A stretch of 64,000 bases of DNA from a virus. Below the pieces are notes generated by a model, which was not told the DNA's origin, searched no databases, and worked only from the letters and a program-made list of their open reading frames with translations. Location of the stretch: the IMG/VR virus record IMGVR_UViG_3300025009_000099, positions 1 through 64,000 of that record. The stretch is one strand, 5' to 3'. Of the stretch, positions 31,754 to 41,687 are shown in pieces. The position numbers and the translations under genes are program-made. Every line of letters starts with the position of its first letter. Position 1 is the stretch's first letter.

Positions 31754-33025
31754 ATGTCGAGGCAATTAGATAATTGGTTATCACACTACATGAAGTACAC
31801 ACAGCGAACAGAGCCACCAGAACTTTACCATCTTTGGAGCGGACTAACTGCAATAGCTTCTGCCTTACGAAGAAAGTGCTATTGTAACTGGGGAGCACTT
31901 CGTGGTTATGTTTATCCAAACTTATTCGTATCTCTTGTCGGTCCACCTGGAGGACGGAAAGGCACAGCCATGAAAATTGCAAAGAGCTTTGTACAGAAAC
32001 TAGACGTTAATATCGGTGCAGATTCGTTAGGCTCTACCCAGGCGTTGTATAGAGAACTCATGGACAGCGAAGATACTTATGTCGACCATGCTGGATTAAC
32101 TCGCAAACATAAGAGCGTATCAATCTGGTCAGAAGAATTTCAAGTCTTTCTGAACGACAGAGATCAAATGTTATTAGCCTCCCTGACTGACCTATTCGAT
32201 TGTGCAGATACTTGGAAGTATAAAACCCTAGCAAGAAAGACTGAAGACATATCTAATTGCTGGCTAACGCTCTTTGGTTGCATCACTCCTAGTCTTTTGC
32301 AATCTAAGCTAAGTCAAGACGCAGTTGGTGGTGGCCTGATCTCTCGAATCATTTTCGTAGTTGGTCAAGGCCCCAAGCAAAGAAGAGCCTTACAGTTCTT
32401 GACTGAAGAGGAGGAAGATACACAAAAGAATTTAGAAAACGACCTTCAGGAAATTGCCAACCTATCCGGGCAGTTCACCCTAAGTAAGGATTTTCTCAAA
32501 ACTTATGTGCGTTGGTATGAACAAGACTATGACGAGTCTGGAGTGCCAAGCGAGCGATTCTTAGGCTATAATCATAGGCGGCCACTTCATTTGAATAAGG
32601 TCTGTATGTTGGTTTGTGCTGCCGAGTCTGATGACATGATCATTACGGCTGAACATTTCGAGCAAGCCTTGGCAATAATGCAAGCAACAGAACTTGAAAT
32701 GCCAAACGCTTTTTATGGACTTGGTTTATCCAGTCAAGCTAACATCTATGCCAAGATACTTTCATTCATTGATAGTCACGAATCTTTTGAATGGACAGAA
32801 CTGGTTAGGAACTTCCACCTGGATGTAGACAACATCCCTCAGCTACGTGGCTATGTTGAAATGGCTGAGCAATCTGGAATACTCAAAGCAGAGAATTCTG
32901 CTACAACTTGTATGTATACCACAATTCGTAAGAAACAAAAGCTTCGAGACCCAACATATCTTGACAGAACAATATTTAGGTTGATGGATAGAAATGTTAT
33001 TAAAAATCAAATGGAGAAGAACTAA
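31754..33025 (+). CDS. DUF3987-like replication ATPase (primase-helicase type)
   Basis: The 423-residue product has a Walker A-like GPPGGRKGT (63-71), a Walker B-like VSIWSEEF (about 122-129), and the C-terminal helical part usual in DUF3987. DUF3987 proteins are RepA/helicase-like ATPases of phages and plasmids. This is the best replicative helicase or loader candidate here; no DnaB-type helicase or separate primase is seen. AAGGAAC precedes the ATG, and the stop meets the exonuclease start. Confidence 0.78.
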   Translation: MSRQLDNWLSHYMKYTQRTEPPELYHLWSGLTAIASALRRKCYCNWGALRGYVYPNLFVSLVGPPGGRKGTAMKIAKSFVQKLDVNIGADSLGSTQALYRELMDSEDTYVDHAGLTRKHKSVSIWSEEFQVFLNDRDQMLLASLTDLFDCADTWKYKTLARKTEDISNCWLTLFGCITPSLLQSKLSQDAVGGGLISRIIFVVGQGPKQRRALQFLTEEEEDTQKNLENDLQEIANLSGQFTLSKDFLKTYVRWYEQDYDESGVPSERFLGYNHRRPLHLNKVCMLVCAAESDDMIITAEHFEQALAIMQATELEMPNAFYGLGLSSQANIYAKILSFIDSHESFEWTELVRNFHLDVDNIPQLRGYVEMAEQSGILKAENSATTCMYTTIRKKQKLRDPTYLDRTIFRLMDRNVIKNQMEKN

Positions 33026-33649
33026 ATGACACCAGCTACAAAAGTACTATTCTTTGACACAGAAACTTCAGATTTTATCAAAAAAGCTCTTTCTGCCAAC
33101 GATCCCGAGCAGGCCTGGACAGTACAGATCGGTGCAATACTAACTTATGGTCAAAAAGATCTTCTTCAAATGAGTGTGATTATCCAATCCGATGGAAGAA
33201 AAATGAATTATTATGCTCAAGAGGTTCATGGTATTTCAACAGAGCAAGCAGATGCTGATGGAATTCCTGAGTTTATAATTGCTGAGCAGTTTGGACTAAT
33301 GCTTCGACAGGCTGATCTTATAGTATGTCATAATAAAGATTTTGATTGGAATTACGTTTACCAGATGATGGAACGCAACTTAGATACTTTATCAGATTTT
33401 GCAAGATCTGCATTCTATCTTGATACTCCTAGTTATTGCACTATGAAAGATAAAGCAGTCGTCAATATGTGTGGTCTAAAGAACAAGGCTGGCAAACCAA
33501 AATGGCCAAAGCTAACCGAGTTGCATGAGCACTTATTTGGTGAATGTTTCGATGGCGCTCATGACGCATATGCAGATATCAGCGCAACTAAGAGATGCTT
33601 TTTTGAGTTGGTGAATAGAGGAATCGTTATACCGAACCTAGAGGGTTAA
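33026..33649 (+). CDS. DEDDh 3'-5' exonuclease (DnaQ/ExoI-like)
   Basis: In the 207-residue product: D11/E13 in FFDTETSDF, HNKDFD at 102-107, and HDAYAD at 179-184 give the full DEDDh set. It may trim 3' ends, proofread or degrade host DNA. The polymerase already carries its own exonuclease, so a separate processing role is likelier. It directly follows the DUF3987-like gene. Confidence 0.85.
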   Translation: MTPATKVLFFDTETSDFIKKALSANDPEQAWTVQIGAILTYGQKDLLQMSVIIQSDGRKMNYYAQEVHGISTEQADADGIPEFIIAEQFGLMLRQADLIVCHNKDFDWNYVYQMMERNLDTLSDFARSAFYLDTPSYCTMKDKAVVNMCGLKNKAGKPKWPKLTELHEHLFGECFDGAHDAYADISATKRCFFELVNRGIVIPNLEG

Positions 33650-33650
33650 T

Positions 33651-33986
33651 ATGAAATGTAATAATTGCAATGATACTGGGGAAATAAAATATTATTATGA
33701 TGCAGGTGATCATTTTGGTGCAGGTACTTCTCCATTTAGTGAATGGATTTATGAACCCTGTCCTGATTGTACTAAGAATAATAAAATTATCAAAACTAAG
33801 GAAAAAAACGTTTGCATGAATAAGATGGTAATGTTATCTTACCTTAGAAACCCTTATGGTATTGATGAACTTGAATTACGTACAGCAAGATTGCAAGCTG
33901 CTACTGAACTTGAAAGACTTTATAAGATTGAAAAAGGCTTGAAAGACCTTATAGCAAAAAGAGAAAAACATAATAATGGAGTTTAA
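33651..33986 (+). CDS. zinc-finger protein with coiled C-terminus, 111 aa
   Basis: CNNCNDTGEI at the N-terminus and CPDC about 30 residues later resemble half of a DnaJ-type zinc finger. The rest is helical and basic (RTARLQAATELERLYKIEKGL). No family recognised beyond the zinc site. Confidence 0.6.
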   Translation: MKCNNCNDTGEIKYYYDAGDHFGAGTSPFSEWIYEPCPDCTKNNKIIKTKEKNVCMNKMVMLSYLRNPYGIDELELRTARLQAATELERLYKIEKGLKDLIAKREKHNNGV

Positions 33987-33988
33987 CT

Positions 33989-34321
33989 ATGCAAATTGAT
34001 CCTTGCCCATCAGAAGAAGATTATGATTCTGGGCCTTCATTACGTGCAGCTGAATGGCAAAGCTTTGCTACTAGAGTATTCAATCATATTGAAATCTACA
34101 CAGTGCCACAATATGGTGATAAAGGCCACGATCAATGCTCAGAGTTTAGCGAATCTGACTTTATCACCCAGATGAAAAAGTACCTAAATCGTTATGGAAA
34201 GAACTCTCGGGAAGGCCAACAGAGGCTTGACCTACTAAAGATTGCACATTATGCAGGGATGCTTTATACAAAGCTAGCTGAAGAAACCCAAGAGATTGAT
34301 AAAATAATCATGCATGAATAA
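33989..34321 (+). CDS. unknown conserved-type phage protein, 110 aa
   Basis: Contains IEIYTVPQYGDKGHDQ and a basic helical block KYLNRYGKNSREGQQRLDL followed by LKIAHYAGMLY, a pattern I associate with a small phage family of unknown function. A GGAGTT site precedes the ATG. Confidence 0.6.
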   Translation: MQIDPCPSEEDYDSGPSLRAAEWQSFATRVFNHIEIYTVPQYGDKGHDQCSEFSESDFITQMKKYLNRYGKNSREGQQRLDLLKIAHYAGMLYTKLAEETQEIDKIIMHE

Positions 34322-34329
34322 GGATATTT

Positions 34330-34527
34330 ATGGAAATCCAAAAATTCATAATCACTATTCAGTGGGGAAAAGGTATGCATTATGTTGCATCTACTTGTGA
34401 TACTGAAAAACGAGCAGCAGAGTTAGTTGCTTTTCATACTGGAAGATGTGATAAATTAAAACTTAAAACCAGACGCGGAGCTAAAGCAACTGTTCGATCC
34501 TGGCAATTAGTAACAGAGTCTAAGTGA
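34330..34527 (+). CDS. unknown basic protein, 65 aa
   Basis: AAGGATA precedes the ATG. The product is basic, with a C-terminal KLKLKTRRGAKATVRSW. Its stop overlaps the GTG start of the next gene. It may bind nucleic acid. Confidence 0.55.
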   Translation: MEIQKFIITIQWGKGMHYVASTCDTEKRAAELVAFHTGRCDKLKLKTRRGAKATVRSWQLVTESK

Positions 34528-34760
34528 ATAAATTTATGAAGAAACTAACTGAACTAGATCTACAAAATGCTTTAGATGAATGCGAATTATTACAGTTCAA
34601 ATCTCATGGAGATTGGCTGGCTGGCATGGCTAAGAGATTAAATGCAACTCTTGGACTTACAACGGAGAAGAAAATTGTCAAAAGTTTTCCTGTGCGGGCA
34701 AAACAAACTGTGATTAAAACTGGCAATTCTGTTGAACCAGAAGTTCCATGCAAAACCTGA
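34524..34760 (+). CDS. unknown protein, 78 aa
   Basis: The GTG start overlaps the previous stop (GTGA) and has GAG six bases upstream; the ATG at 34536 is an alternative without a ribosome site. The N-terminus is helical (LTELDLQNALDECELLQF). No family recognised. Confidence 0.5.
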   Translation: MNKFMKKLTELDLQNALDECELLQFKSHGDWLAGMAKRLNATLGLTTEKKIVKSFPVRAKQTVIKTGNSVEPEVPCKT

Positions 34761-34790
34761 AGTGATTAACTACACCTGGAGGGTGTAACA

Positions 34791-34985
34791 ATGCCAATGA
34801 CGTTCAAATCTAAAGTGTTGCAAAAACTCCAAACTTATTTACTTTCTCGGGAAGCAGAACCAGTTAGAGATGCAGCCAATGTAATAATTCCTAATGGAGT
34901 TACAGCAGCAGCAACCATACAGGCAATTAAAGATTGTATTAAAATAGTGGAGGCTTGTAATAATGAGATTAATTATAACGATTGA
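34791..34985 (+). CDS. unknown small helical protein, 64 aa
   Basis: A strong CTGGAGGGTG site. Two helices separated by VIIPNGVTAAA. It overlaps the next gene by 23 nt in another frame. No family recognised. Confidence 0.55.
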   Translation: MPMTFKSKVLQKLQTYLLSREAEPVRDAANVIIPNGVTAAATIQAIKDCIKIVEACNNEINYND

Positions 34986-35238
34986 ATCAAATGATAAAGG
35001 CTTAAACTGTTCTGCAACGGTTGATGGAATGGATGCTTTTAATCATGTAGAAGCCAACACTTTTGCTGTAGGTGCTTTAGAAATAGCAAAAGCATCTTTA
35101 CTTGCTCGTCGATGGGGTGTGGAGATTGGCATGCCTTTAGTTGATCCGCCTGAAGATGTACTGAAAGAAGAAATTGATCCCAGAGAAGATTTGCATAATG
35201 ATTTGATAGCAGCATTAGCTCATGAGGATGGAGAATGA
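34963..35238 (+). CDS. unknown acidic protein, 91 aa
   Basis: TGGAGG precedes the ATG. N-terminal strands (MRLIITIES), a helix AVGALEIAKASLLARR, then a long acidic end (PREDLHNDLIAALAHEDGE). The stop lies 5 nt before the ThyX start. No family recognised. Confidence 0.55.
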   Translation: MRLIITIESNDKGLNCSATVDGMDAFNHVEANTFAVGALEIAKASLLARRWGVEIGMPLVDPPEDVLKEEIDPREDLHNDLIAALAHEDGE

Positions 35239-35242
35239 GAAT

Positions 35243-36100
35243 ATGAAAATAATCAAACCAAGCATTCAATTTTATGGGGCAGTCCCAACTGAATACAATG
35301 CCGCTCTTAAGTTCATCGAGATGGCAGGCAGAACATGCTATAAGTCAGAAGACAAGATAACTGAAGATAGTGCAGAAGGATTCGTTCGGAAGTTGATCAA
35401 GGCTGGTCATCTGGCTATGGTTGAGCACTCGAATTTTGTGGTGCGAACAACATTTGCAAGACTTCATTTAGACATAAAAAAGGTTATTGGTAAGTATCTT
35501 AACTCCAAAGAAGTTAATGGCAATTTATTTGTAGGTGGAAATCTCACTGCTTGGGAACAAACTTGGTCTTACTATGATAGTGTATTTAAACCTTTCACGA
35601 AAGTCTATGGAGACTTATTTGGTTTTGGAAAAGAGGCAATGAGAGAGTATCCAGATGATTGGACCATCTGCCTTCATGACAAAATTCCCAAAGAACTCCA
35701 CCGCTACGCAGCAAAATTCATCTGTGATCGCGGGGTCAGTCATGAGTTGGTACGTCACAGACCATGCAGCTTTGCACAGGAATCAACCAGGTATGTGAAT
35801 TATGCTGGCAAGGATATGGAGTTTATTGAACCGGATGGTTATGAGAGCTGGAGCATCCCTAACAAAAATAACTTTAAAGAGTCCTGTGAACAGACACAAT
35901 TCCATTATAATACAATGATTCACGACGGACTCAAGCCCCAACAAGCCCGAGCCGTCCTGCCCAATGCCCTGAAGACCGAGATAGTAGTTACGGCAGATGC
36001 AGCAGAATGGTCGCATATCAGAAAACTGCGAACAGCTAAGTCAGCTCATCCCGATATGCAACGAGTAATGAATATGATGCCTTGGGAAGAGTTCTTATAA
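35243..36100 (+). CDS. thyX: flavin-dependent thymidylate synthase ThyX
   Basis: I chose the ATG at 35243, which has GGAG inside the previous gene upstream; earlier in-frame ATGs are less well placed. The 285-residue product has the ThyX signature RHRPCSFAQESTRY (171-184), fitting RHRxxSxxxxSxR, plus the N-terminal block GRTCYKSEDK and C-terminal EWSHIRKLRT. ThyX makes dTMP from dUMP with FAD, NADPH and methylene-folate. Last gene of the rightward run, ending at a two-way terminator. Confidence 0.93.
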   Translation: MKIIKPSIQFYGAVPTEYNAALKFIEMAGRTCYKSEDKITEDSAEGFVRKLIKAGHLAMVEHSNFVVRTTFARLHLDIKKVIGKYLNSKEVNGNLFVGGNLTAWEQTWSYYDSVFKPFTKVYGDLFGFGKEAMREYPDDWTICLHDKIPKELHRYAAKFICDRGVSHELVRHRPCSFAQESTRYVNYAGKDMEFIEPDGYESWSIPNKNNFKESCEQTQFHYNTMIHDGLKPQQARAVLPNALKTEIVVTADAAEWSHIRKLRTAKSAHPDMQRVMNMMPWEEFL

Positions 36101-36107
36101 AACAAAA

Positions 36108-36148
36108 GCCAGAACCTACGATAACTTGTAAGTTCTGGCAATCTTTTT
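36108..36148. terminator. two-way terminator between converging early and late genes
   Basis: GCCAGAAC (36108-36115) pairs with GTTCTGGC (36132-36139). A T5 run follows rightward, and TTTTGTTTT follows on the other strand. It ends thyX and the giant late gene, whose stop overlaps it. Confidence 0.8.
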
Positions 36149-39100
36149 ATTGCACCGTACCTGTAACCTCAAAATATCTTTTCAATATCATCTCCCGTTG
36201 CTGTTGCAACTGTCCAAGCCTTTCCCGAACATTTGTTGTCTGATCAATCTTTTTCAACTTATTAATTACTGCCTGGTTCCGATTGAGGGCAGATTGAAAA
36301 TTTTCATGCAATTTCATTTGCTTGAATCCATCCAGGTTTGAATTCAAGAAAGTTCGCTTGTCTTCCGAGTTTTCAAGCTGCTTCTTGAAGATGTCTACTT
36401 CCTTGCTGACCTTACCAAACTCTTGTTCATTGCTACTCTTCTTATAGTCTTCTCCACGACCGTAGTGCCAATAATAGAGCTTACCACCAATTGGGATTGA
36501 TTCAACAATTCTGGCATGATCAAAATCAATTGTATCTCCCGTAATGTAAGATCCATACAATTGGTTAAGATCCTTACTGATGGAGTTTACAAACCTGAAG
36601 GGAGGCAAGATCTGTCCGATTAATCCAGATCCTAAACCTTCCCTAGTAGTTTGCATCCTTACATACTTTGATGCTCCGCCCATGGTTAAGAAGTTTTCAA
36701 TCACGTGATCTTCAAACTTAGTTTCTTTACCCAACATCCAGTCTTTAAGTTCATCCGCGCCTGCATTAGCAAGTGTAAGCAAACTTACCAGCTTTATCAT
36801 GTTACCAATTCCTTCAATAACCTGATCCCGTTCGCCAGTCTTAATTTTGTGCCAGGCTTCATTTCTGAAAACATCAAACTGCTTTAGTGTATATGTCTTG
36901 AGCATATAAAACACTCGACCATTTCCACTCTTGAGATATTGCTCTGACATTTCAGAAAGCGCTACAGGTTGAAAATCCAACAACCGATGATAAAGTAACA
37001 TCTTTACATTGTCTGTTGGATTATTTGCAAGCAAATCATTTATTACACTTTCCGACTGTGTTCCAAAAATAGGCTTGATTTGCTTTAACAGTTCTGTTCT
37101 TCCCGCTTCTGTGCTGGCCATAGCTTTGTAGGTGCTAAACGCATTGTTAATCAATGTTTCCTTGCCGATAGAGTCAATTCTTTCAAGCCCAACTTTTTTG
37201 AATACCCAACTTACTGCATTCCCCAACGTAGTTCCGTCTGCAAACTCCTGAGCAATCCTTTCAATCCCGAGATCTTCCTTAGTTATTTCAGACTTCTTAG
37301 TTATGGCTTTACCAACATTCTTAATTGTATCAGCCAGGCCACGTGGTGTCCATACCTTGCCTACATACATCGCCCAAGCAAGATCTCCAATCTGAGTCAG
37401 CGCTGATATTGGCGATCCCATCACGTCGATGTATGACATATTTTTATAGGCATTAACTATTCCTGTAGCTCCATGTTCGTGGAACCTAGCATCAAGAATA
37501 TCTCTAACTACTTTTTCATCATCTGCTTGGATTCGACCAGACATTCGTAGGTCATTAATATATGTTCCAATATTCTCAGTGTAATCTCTTTGCAGTTTGT
37601 ACTTATCCAATTCTTGCTCAATCCTAATTAGGTCGCCAGAAACATCTTCTATGCGTGCAGCATTATTAGCTTTTTCATAATCTGTGAGCATTACCTGCTT
37701 TCGTTTCTTCTCAGCCTTTAGGGTTGCTATTCTTTCTGGAACCTTACCAAAGAAACGTCTTGCTTCTATTTTCTTAGTCATACTATAGATGTATTGCATC
37801 AATGCTGCATCACTATCCATGTAGAACTTATTCAATTCTGGTGGAACAGTTTCATATTGCCTGGCTTGAATATTGCCTGGGCCACCAATACCTAGGTTCC
37901 TGCCAAGTATTGTGTTGCTCGCAATATCTGCTGCCTGTTCAGGATACTCAATTTCAAACTTTTCAACTGTCATACCCAGTTTGTCTGCATAAACTTTGAT
38001 TGCATCAGTAATAACTGGTCGTTGAGAAATTCCTTTAGTTGCCTGTAAGAAGCCTTCTTGATCCTTAATTATGCGAGGCCAGTATTCTTCAATAAAACCT
38101 ACATCATAACCAACATCAATTGCATCCTGCCTAATCTGATCCAAGACTGTTCGTAACTTTTCTTGATCAGCAGTCATGTTATATTTTGCTGCAATCTCTT
38201 TTATCTTCCCTTCGTCTGAGTTTCTCCTAGCTGCATCCCAAACAAATTTGTCTTGCGGACTCATTTGCTTAGTCTTTTCCAGCAATGGGTGAGCAATTCT
38301 TAAGGCAGTTACAATCTTTTGTGCCGTCCGAAAATCGAGGTTTCTAATCTCTGCACGAAGCATCGGATCTACATTTTTTAACCTGGTTGATATAGACCCC
38401 AATCCCTTGTCAATGAGTTGCTTAATTTCATGTCCGCGCATACGAAGCGTCTGTCCGATTGTACGAACCAAACTATTTCGTTCGCTGTACATTTGGTGAT
38501 AAACATCATCGCTAATCTTCTGAACTGGGGCTTCACGAACCTCGAACATTGGCATACCTTCACGAAGTGCCTCAGCTTGACGCTCATAAATCTTTCCACT
38601 TTCTACTTCACGAGCCAACCCTGAGACTGTTTGCTTACCAAAGCTGAACAATTGCTGAAAGAAGTCTATTACTCGCTGAATCACTTTACCAAACGCAGTG
38701 TTTCTGTATTCAGCTCTGTTGACCATGATTTGAGCAAACATGTTCGCACGATTCTCAACCATTCGTTGCTTAGGGTCTTTATGAGTACTAAGAGCAAAAT
38801 CAAGCTTGCCTGCCTTTCTCAGTTTATTAAACTCCTTATTCAACGCGCTGTCATCTGCTTCTGTAATCAAACCCAAGTTGTCAAGAACATGCTTGTTTTC
38901 ATGCCAAAGAGTCTTATTGTCTGCAAAGTTTTCATCAAGAAGAATTTCATTCTCTACTGTGATGCCAAGGATCTTGCCTGTCTTTGACATCTGGCCCGTT
39001 TCAATTGCTAACTTAACAAGGCCTTGACCAGCACCTTGAATGCTATTAATTGTTAAGCCTTGGCCATTTTTGAACTGTACAGATACTGAACCATTTTCAT

Positions 39101-41651
39101 GTTGAGTGACTGTTTGATTTGGAAAAGTCTTTTTAATGTCTTCAAGATTTACTTTACCTAATGCTTCTTGATTTTCAGTTGCTTGAAACTGTGGAGCACC
39201 TGCTACTTGTTGTTCATTAGTGAACCCACTCTGCAAACCTCCGGGCAAGTTTCTAGGAACCTCAGTTTGAACTGCCTGTCTATTTACTGATGGAACATCA
39301 CCAAGACTTTCAGCAATTTGACGAAACCTTACCTGACGTTTATTTTGTTCAGCTAAAGACGGAACAACATTTTGTTTTGCTTCACTTTGTATCTTAGCAT
39401 CCTGCTGAACATCTTTTTCAATTTCAGTAAGTTGAGTCTCAAAGAACTTCTTCCTCATAAATGCTTCCGTTCCAGGAGTCATTTTTTCATTGCGAAGATT
39501 AAGTTCTTTTTTAACCTCTTGCCAATAACCCTCTAGAATAGATTTTTCTCTTTCAGTAAATTTCTGTGTTAAAAATACTTCAGCAGATTCCTGAGCATTC
39601 TTAACACCAGGCTGAAGAAACATTTGATTATAAAGTTTCTGCCTGACTGCTGGATCACTCTCTTGAGTAATCGAAGACATTACCTTTTGAAGTTCTTGCT
39701 TTCGTTGGTTAGCAATAGCATCTTCACCTTGAGCAGCAAAGACTTCTGCAGAAGCAGCAGCGTCTTTAACTCCAGGCTGCATGAACATCTTTTCATACAG
39801 TGTTTGCCTAGCTTGAGGATCAGGCTCAATAACTATTTCCTCAAGAACACTGTTCAAGCGTTCCTGATCTTTAGCTCTTACAATTTGATCAAACTGACTA
39901 GTGTCTGCATTAGCAATAGTTTCTGCAGATTCACTTGCATCTCTTTCAAAAGTCTGAAACAAGCCATCATAAACTTTCTGCAACTCTTGTTTCTTTTGCT
40001 GACTCTGAGTGTTTGCAATCTGAGTTGAAAGCCTATCCAGGATGTCTTGCTGCTCAGTAGATTTTTCACCAAAGACTTGTGCTGATTCATTTGCGTCTTT
40101 ATTAACTCCACCGAGCCAAAGGCTATTGTAGAAGTTTTCCTTTTCCTGGCGAATCTCATCAGCTTTCTTCGGATCACTGAATTCAGAAGTCTGATTAGTT
40201 TTTTGCTGAAGCTGCCTGTCAAGAAGAGTATTTTTCTCCTTCTTCAGATTAAAAATCCTGTCAGCAATTGATGCCTTCTTTGTAGGATCAGTTTCATCTT
40301 TATATTGTTTAAGAGCTATCTCTTCTCTCTTATTAATTGTATCAAGATCTTCGTTGATTTTCTGAGCATCAGCAATTCTCTTCTCAGCTAACTTATTTTC
40401 AATCTCTTTTGCTTGCTTCTCTTCAGGAGAAAGTGCTTCATATTCTTTCTTAACCAGTTCTTCTTTCTTCTGTCTTCCAGAATTAATCCGATCCAGAAGA
40501 CTCTGATTATTTTTATTATCCTCAACAATCTTTCTAATCACTTCAGCCGGAGCAACATTTTCTTTTCTTGCTTTTGCTTCAAGTTTATCAAGATCCTTAA
40601 TGAGTTCTTGGTTTGAATTAATGTCAGTGGTTAACTTTTGAATGATTTGTCCAAGTTCGTCTTCTTTCAGATTGAGAATATTTGCTGCTCGCCTGTCAAG
40701 CTCTAACTCTTGTTCAGTCTTTTCAGCTGGCTTATCTACTCCTGGAAGTAAGTTTGCTCCAGCACCCATTACTCCACCAAGAATAATAGCTTGTGCAGCT
40801 CCCTCAGGAACTCCTTCCAGCAAAGGCTTATCAAGAGCTGCATTAGTAAATATTGTTTCTTGAACAGTTTGTGGTAATTCCTCAAAGACACCTTCAGTTA
40901 TACCACCCCCAATAATAGATTTCACAACACCTTTAAATCCTTCTTTCTTAGCAGGATTTAACCCAGAAATTACCATCGTATCTATATCAGCAAAACCAAG
41001 TTTCTTGGCTAGTGATCCACCGACTATGCCAAAAGCTGTGGTACCCAATCCTGATACTACTGCAAGTGCCGATTGTTCAGCAGTCAAAAGATCATCAGGT
41101 GTGGCATTTCTTATTTGCTCTGCAGTTTGTCCAGCAGATATTGCACCTTCACCCACAGCACCAGCACCAATAGCAGATCCAGTTTTACCCAAAGTAGTTA
41201 CAGCCTTCGGTACTAATCTGCTACTAAGCGCCATCGCACCACGACCTAATACACCACCAGTAGCAACAGATGGCAATGTCTCAACAATACCATGAGCAAT
41301 AGTGCTTGGATTTTCCAGCATTGCTTGTGCTGTATCAACAAAGCCTTTTGCAGCATCAACCTTTTTATTTGCTTCTTGTTGTGCAAGAGAATATTCTTCA
41401 GAAAGATCTGCCTGCCATTCTTCTGGCTTTATACCAATATGCTCAAGGCCACGACCAACTCTACCACCAGTTGGAATATCGGCAAGCCCTACAATTCCTT
41501 GACCTGCACCAATAACACCTTTAGCAAGAGATATACCAGTATCTTTTAATGTAGAGCCTAAAGTACGTTCAGGAACAGGCGTATCAAAAGAATCAAACTG
41601 AGCATAAGGATCTTCTGAATCATCAAACTGATCGTAAGGATTTATATCCAT
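36147..41651 (-). CDS. giant ejection/polyvalent virion protein, 1834 aa
   Basis: The product has an N-terminal Gly/Ala-rich region (about 40-300) with membrane-prone segments, a long charged coiled coil (about 310-750) holding four imperfect repeats of about 60 residues at 506-700 (LYxxMFxQPGVKxAxESAEVF), a zincin-like HENKH at 917-921 with E966 in VENRANMFA as possible third ligand, and a long helical C-terminal half ending near a YYWHYGRGEDY segment typical of polyvalent ejection proteins. Such proteins are packed in the head and injected ahead of DNA to cross the envelope. Last gene of the late run; the start follows AAGGAAC. The protease activity is unproven. Confidence 0.8.
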   Translation of the reverse strand: MDINPYDQFDDSEDPYAQFDSFDTPVPERTLGSTLKDTGISLAKGVIGAGQGIVGLADIPTGGRVGRGLEHIGIKPEEWQADLSEEYSLAQQEANKKVDAAKGFVDTAQAMLENPSTIAHGIVETLPSVATGGVLGRGAMALSSRLVPKAVTTLGKTGSAIGAGAVGEGAISAGQTAEQIRNATPDDLLTAEQSALAVVSGLGTTAFGIVGGSLAKKLGFADIDTMVISGLNPAKKEGFKGVVKSIIGGGITEGVFEELPQTVQETIFTNAALDKPLLEGVPEGAAQAIILGGVMGAGANLLPGVDKPAEKTEQELELDRRAANILNLKEDELGQIIQKLTTDINSNQELIKDLDKLEAKARKENVAPAEVIRKIVEDNKNNQSLLDRINSGRQKKEELVKKEYEALSPEEKQAKEIENKLAEKRIADAQKINEDLDTINKREEIALKQYKDETDPTKKASIADRIFNLKKEKNTLLDRQLQQKTNQTSEFSDPKKADEIRQEKENFYNSLWLGGVNKDANESAQVFGEKSTEQQDILDRLSTQIANTQSQQKKQELQKVYDGLFQTFERDASESAETIANADTSQFDQIVRAKDQERLNSVLEEIVIEPDPQARQTLYEKMFMQPGVKDAAASAEVFAAQGEDAIANQRKQELQKVMSSITQESDPAVRQKLYNQMFLQPGVKNAQESAEVFLTQKFTEREKSILEGYWQEVKKELNLRNEKMTPGTEAFMRKKFFETQLTEIEKDVQQDAKIQSEAKQNVVPSLAEQNKRQVRFRQIAESLGDVPSVNRQAVQTEVPRNLPGGLQSGFTNEQQVAGAPQFQATENQEALGKVNLEDIKKTFPNQTVTQHENGSVSVQFKNGQGLTINSIQGAGQGLVKLAIETGQMSKTGKILGITVENEILLDENFADNKTLWHENKHVLDNLGLITEADDSALNKEFNKLRKAGKLDFALSTHKDPKQRMVENRANMFAQIMVNRAEYRNTAFGKVIQRVIDFFQQLFSFGKQTVSGLAREVESGKIYERQAEALREGMPMFEVREAPVQKISDDVYHQMYSERNSLVRTIGQTLRMRGHEIKQLIDKGLGSISTRLKNVDPMLRAEIRNLDFRTAQKIVTALRIAHPLLEKTKQMSPQDKFVWDAARRNSDEGKIKEIAAKYNMTADQEKLRTVLDQIRQDAIDVGYDVGFIEEYWPRIIKDQEGFLQATKGISQRPVITDAIKVYADKLGMTVEKFEIEYPEQAADIASNTILGRNLGIGGPGNIQARQYETVPPELNKFYMDSDAALMQYIYSMTKKIEARRFFGKVPERIATLKAEKKRKQVMLTDYEKANNAARIEDVSGDLIRIEQELDKYKLQRDYTENIGTYINDLRMSGRIQADDEKVVRDILDARFHEHGATGIVNAYKNMSYIDVMGSPISALTQIGDLAWAMYVGKVWTPRGLADTIKNVGKAITKKSEITKEDLGIERIAQEFADGTTLGNAVSWVFKKVGLERIDSIGKETLINNAFSTYKAMASTEAGRTELLKQIKPIFGTQSESVINDLLANNPTDNVKMLLYHRLLDFQPVALSEMSEQYLKSGNGRVFYMLKTYTLKQFDVFRNEAWHKIKTGERDQVIEGIGNMIKLVSLLTLANAGADELKDWMLGKETKFEDHVIENFLTMGGASKYVRMQTTREGLGSGLIGQILPPFRFVNSISKDLNQLYGSYITGDTIDFDHARIVESIPIGGKLYYWHYGRGEDYKKSSNEQEFGKVSKEVDIFKKQLENSEDKRTFLNSNLDGFKQMKLHENFQSALNRNQAVINKLKKIDQTTNVRERLGQLQQQREMILKRYFEVTGTVQ

Positions 41652-41687
41652 ATTTAGTGTTCCTTATAACTATATTAATAATATAAA

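Noticed and set aside
40642-41549. Rightward frames across the giant late gene
   Set aside because: They mirror the Ala/Gly-rich codons of the giant gene and have no independent support.
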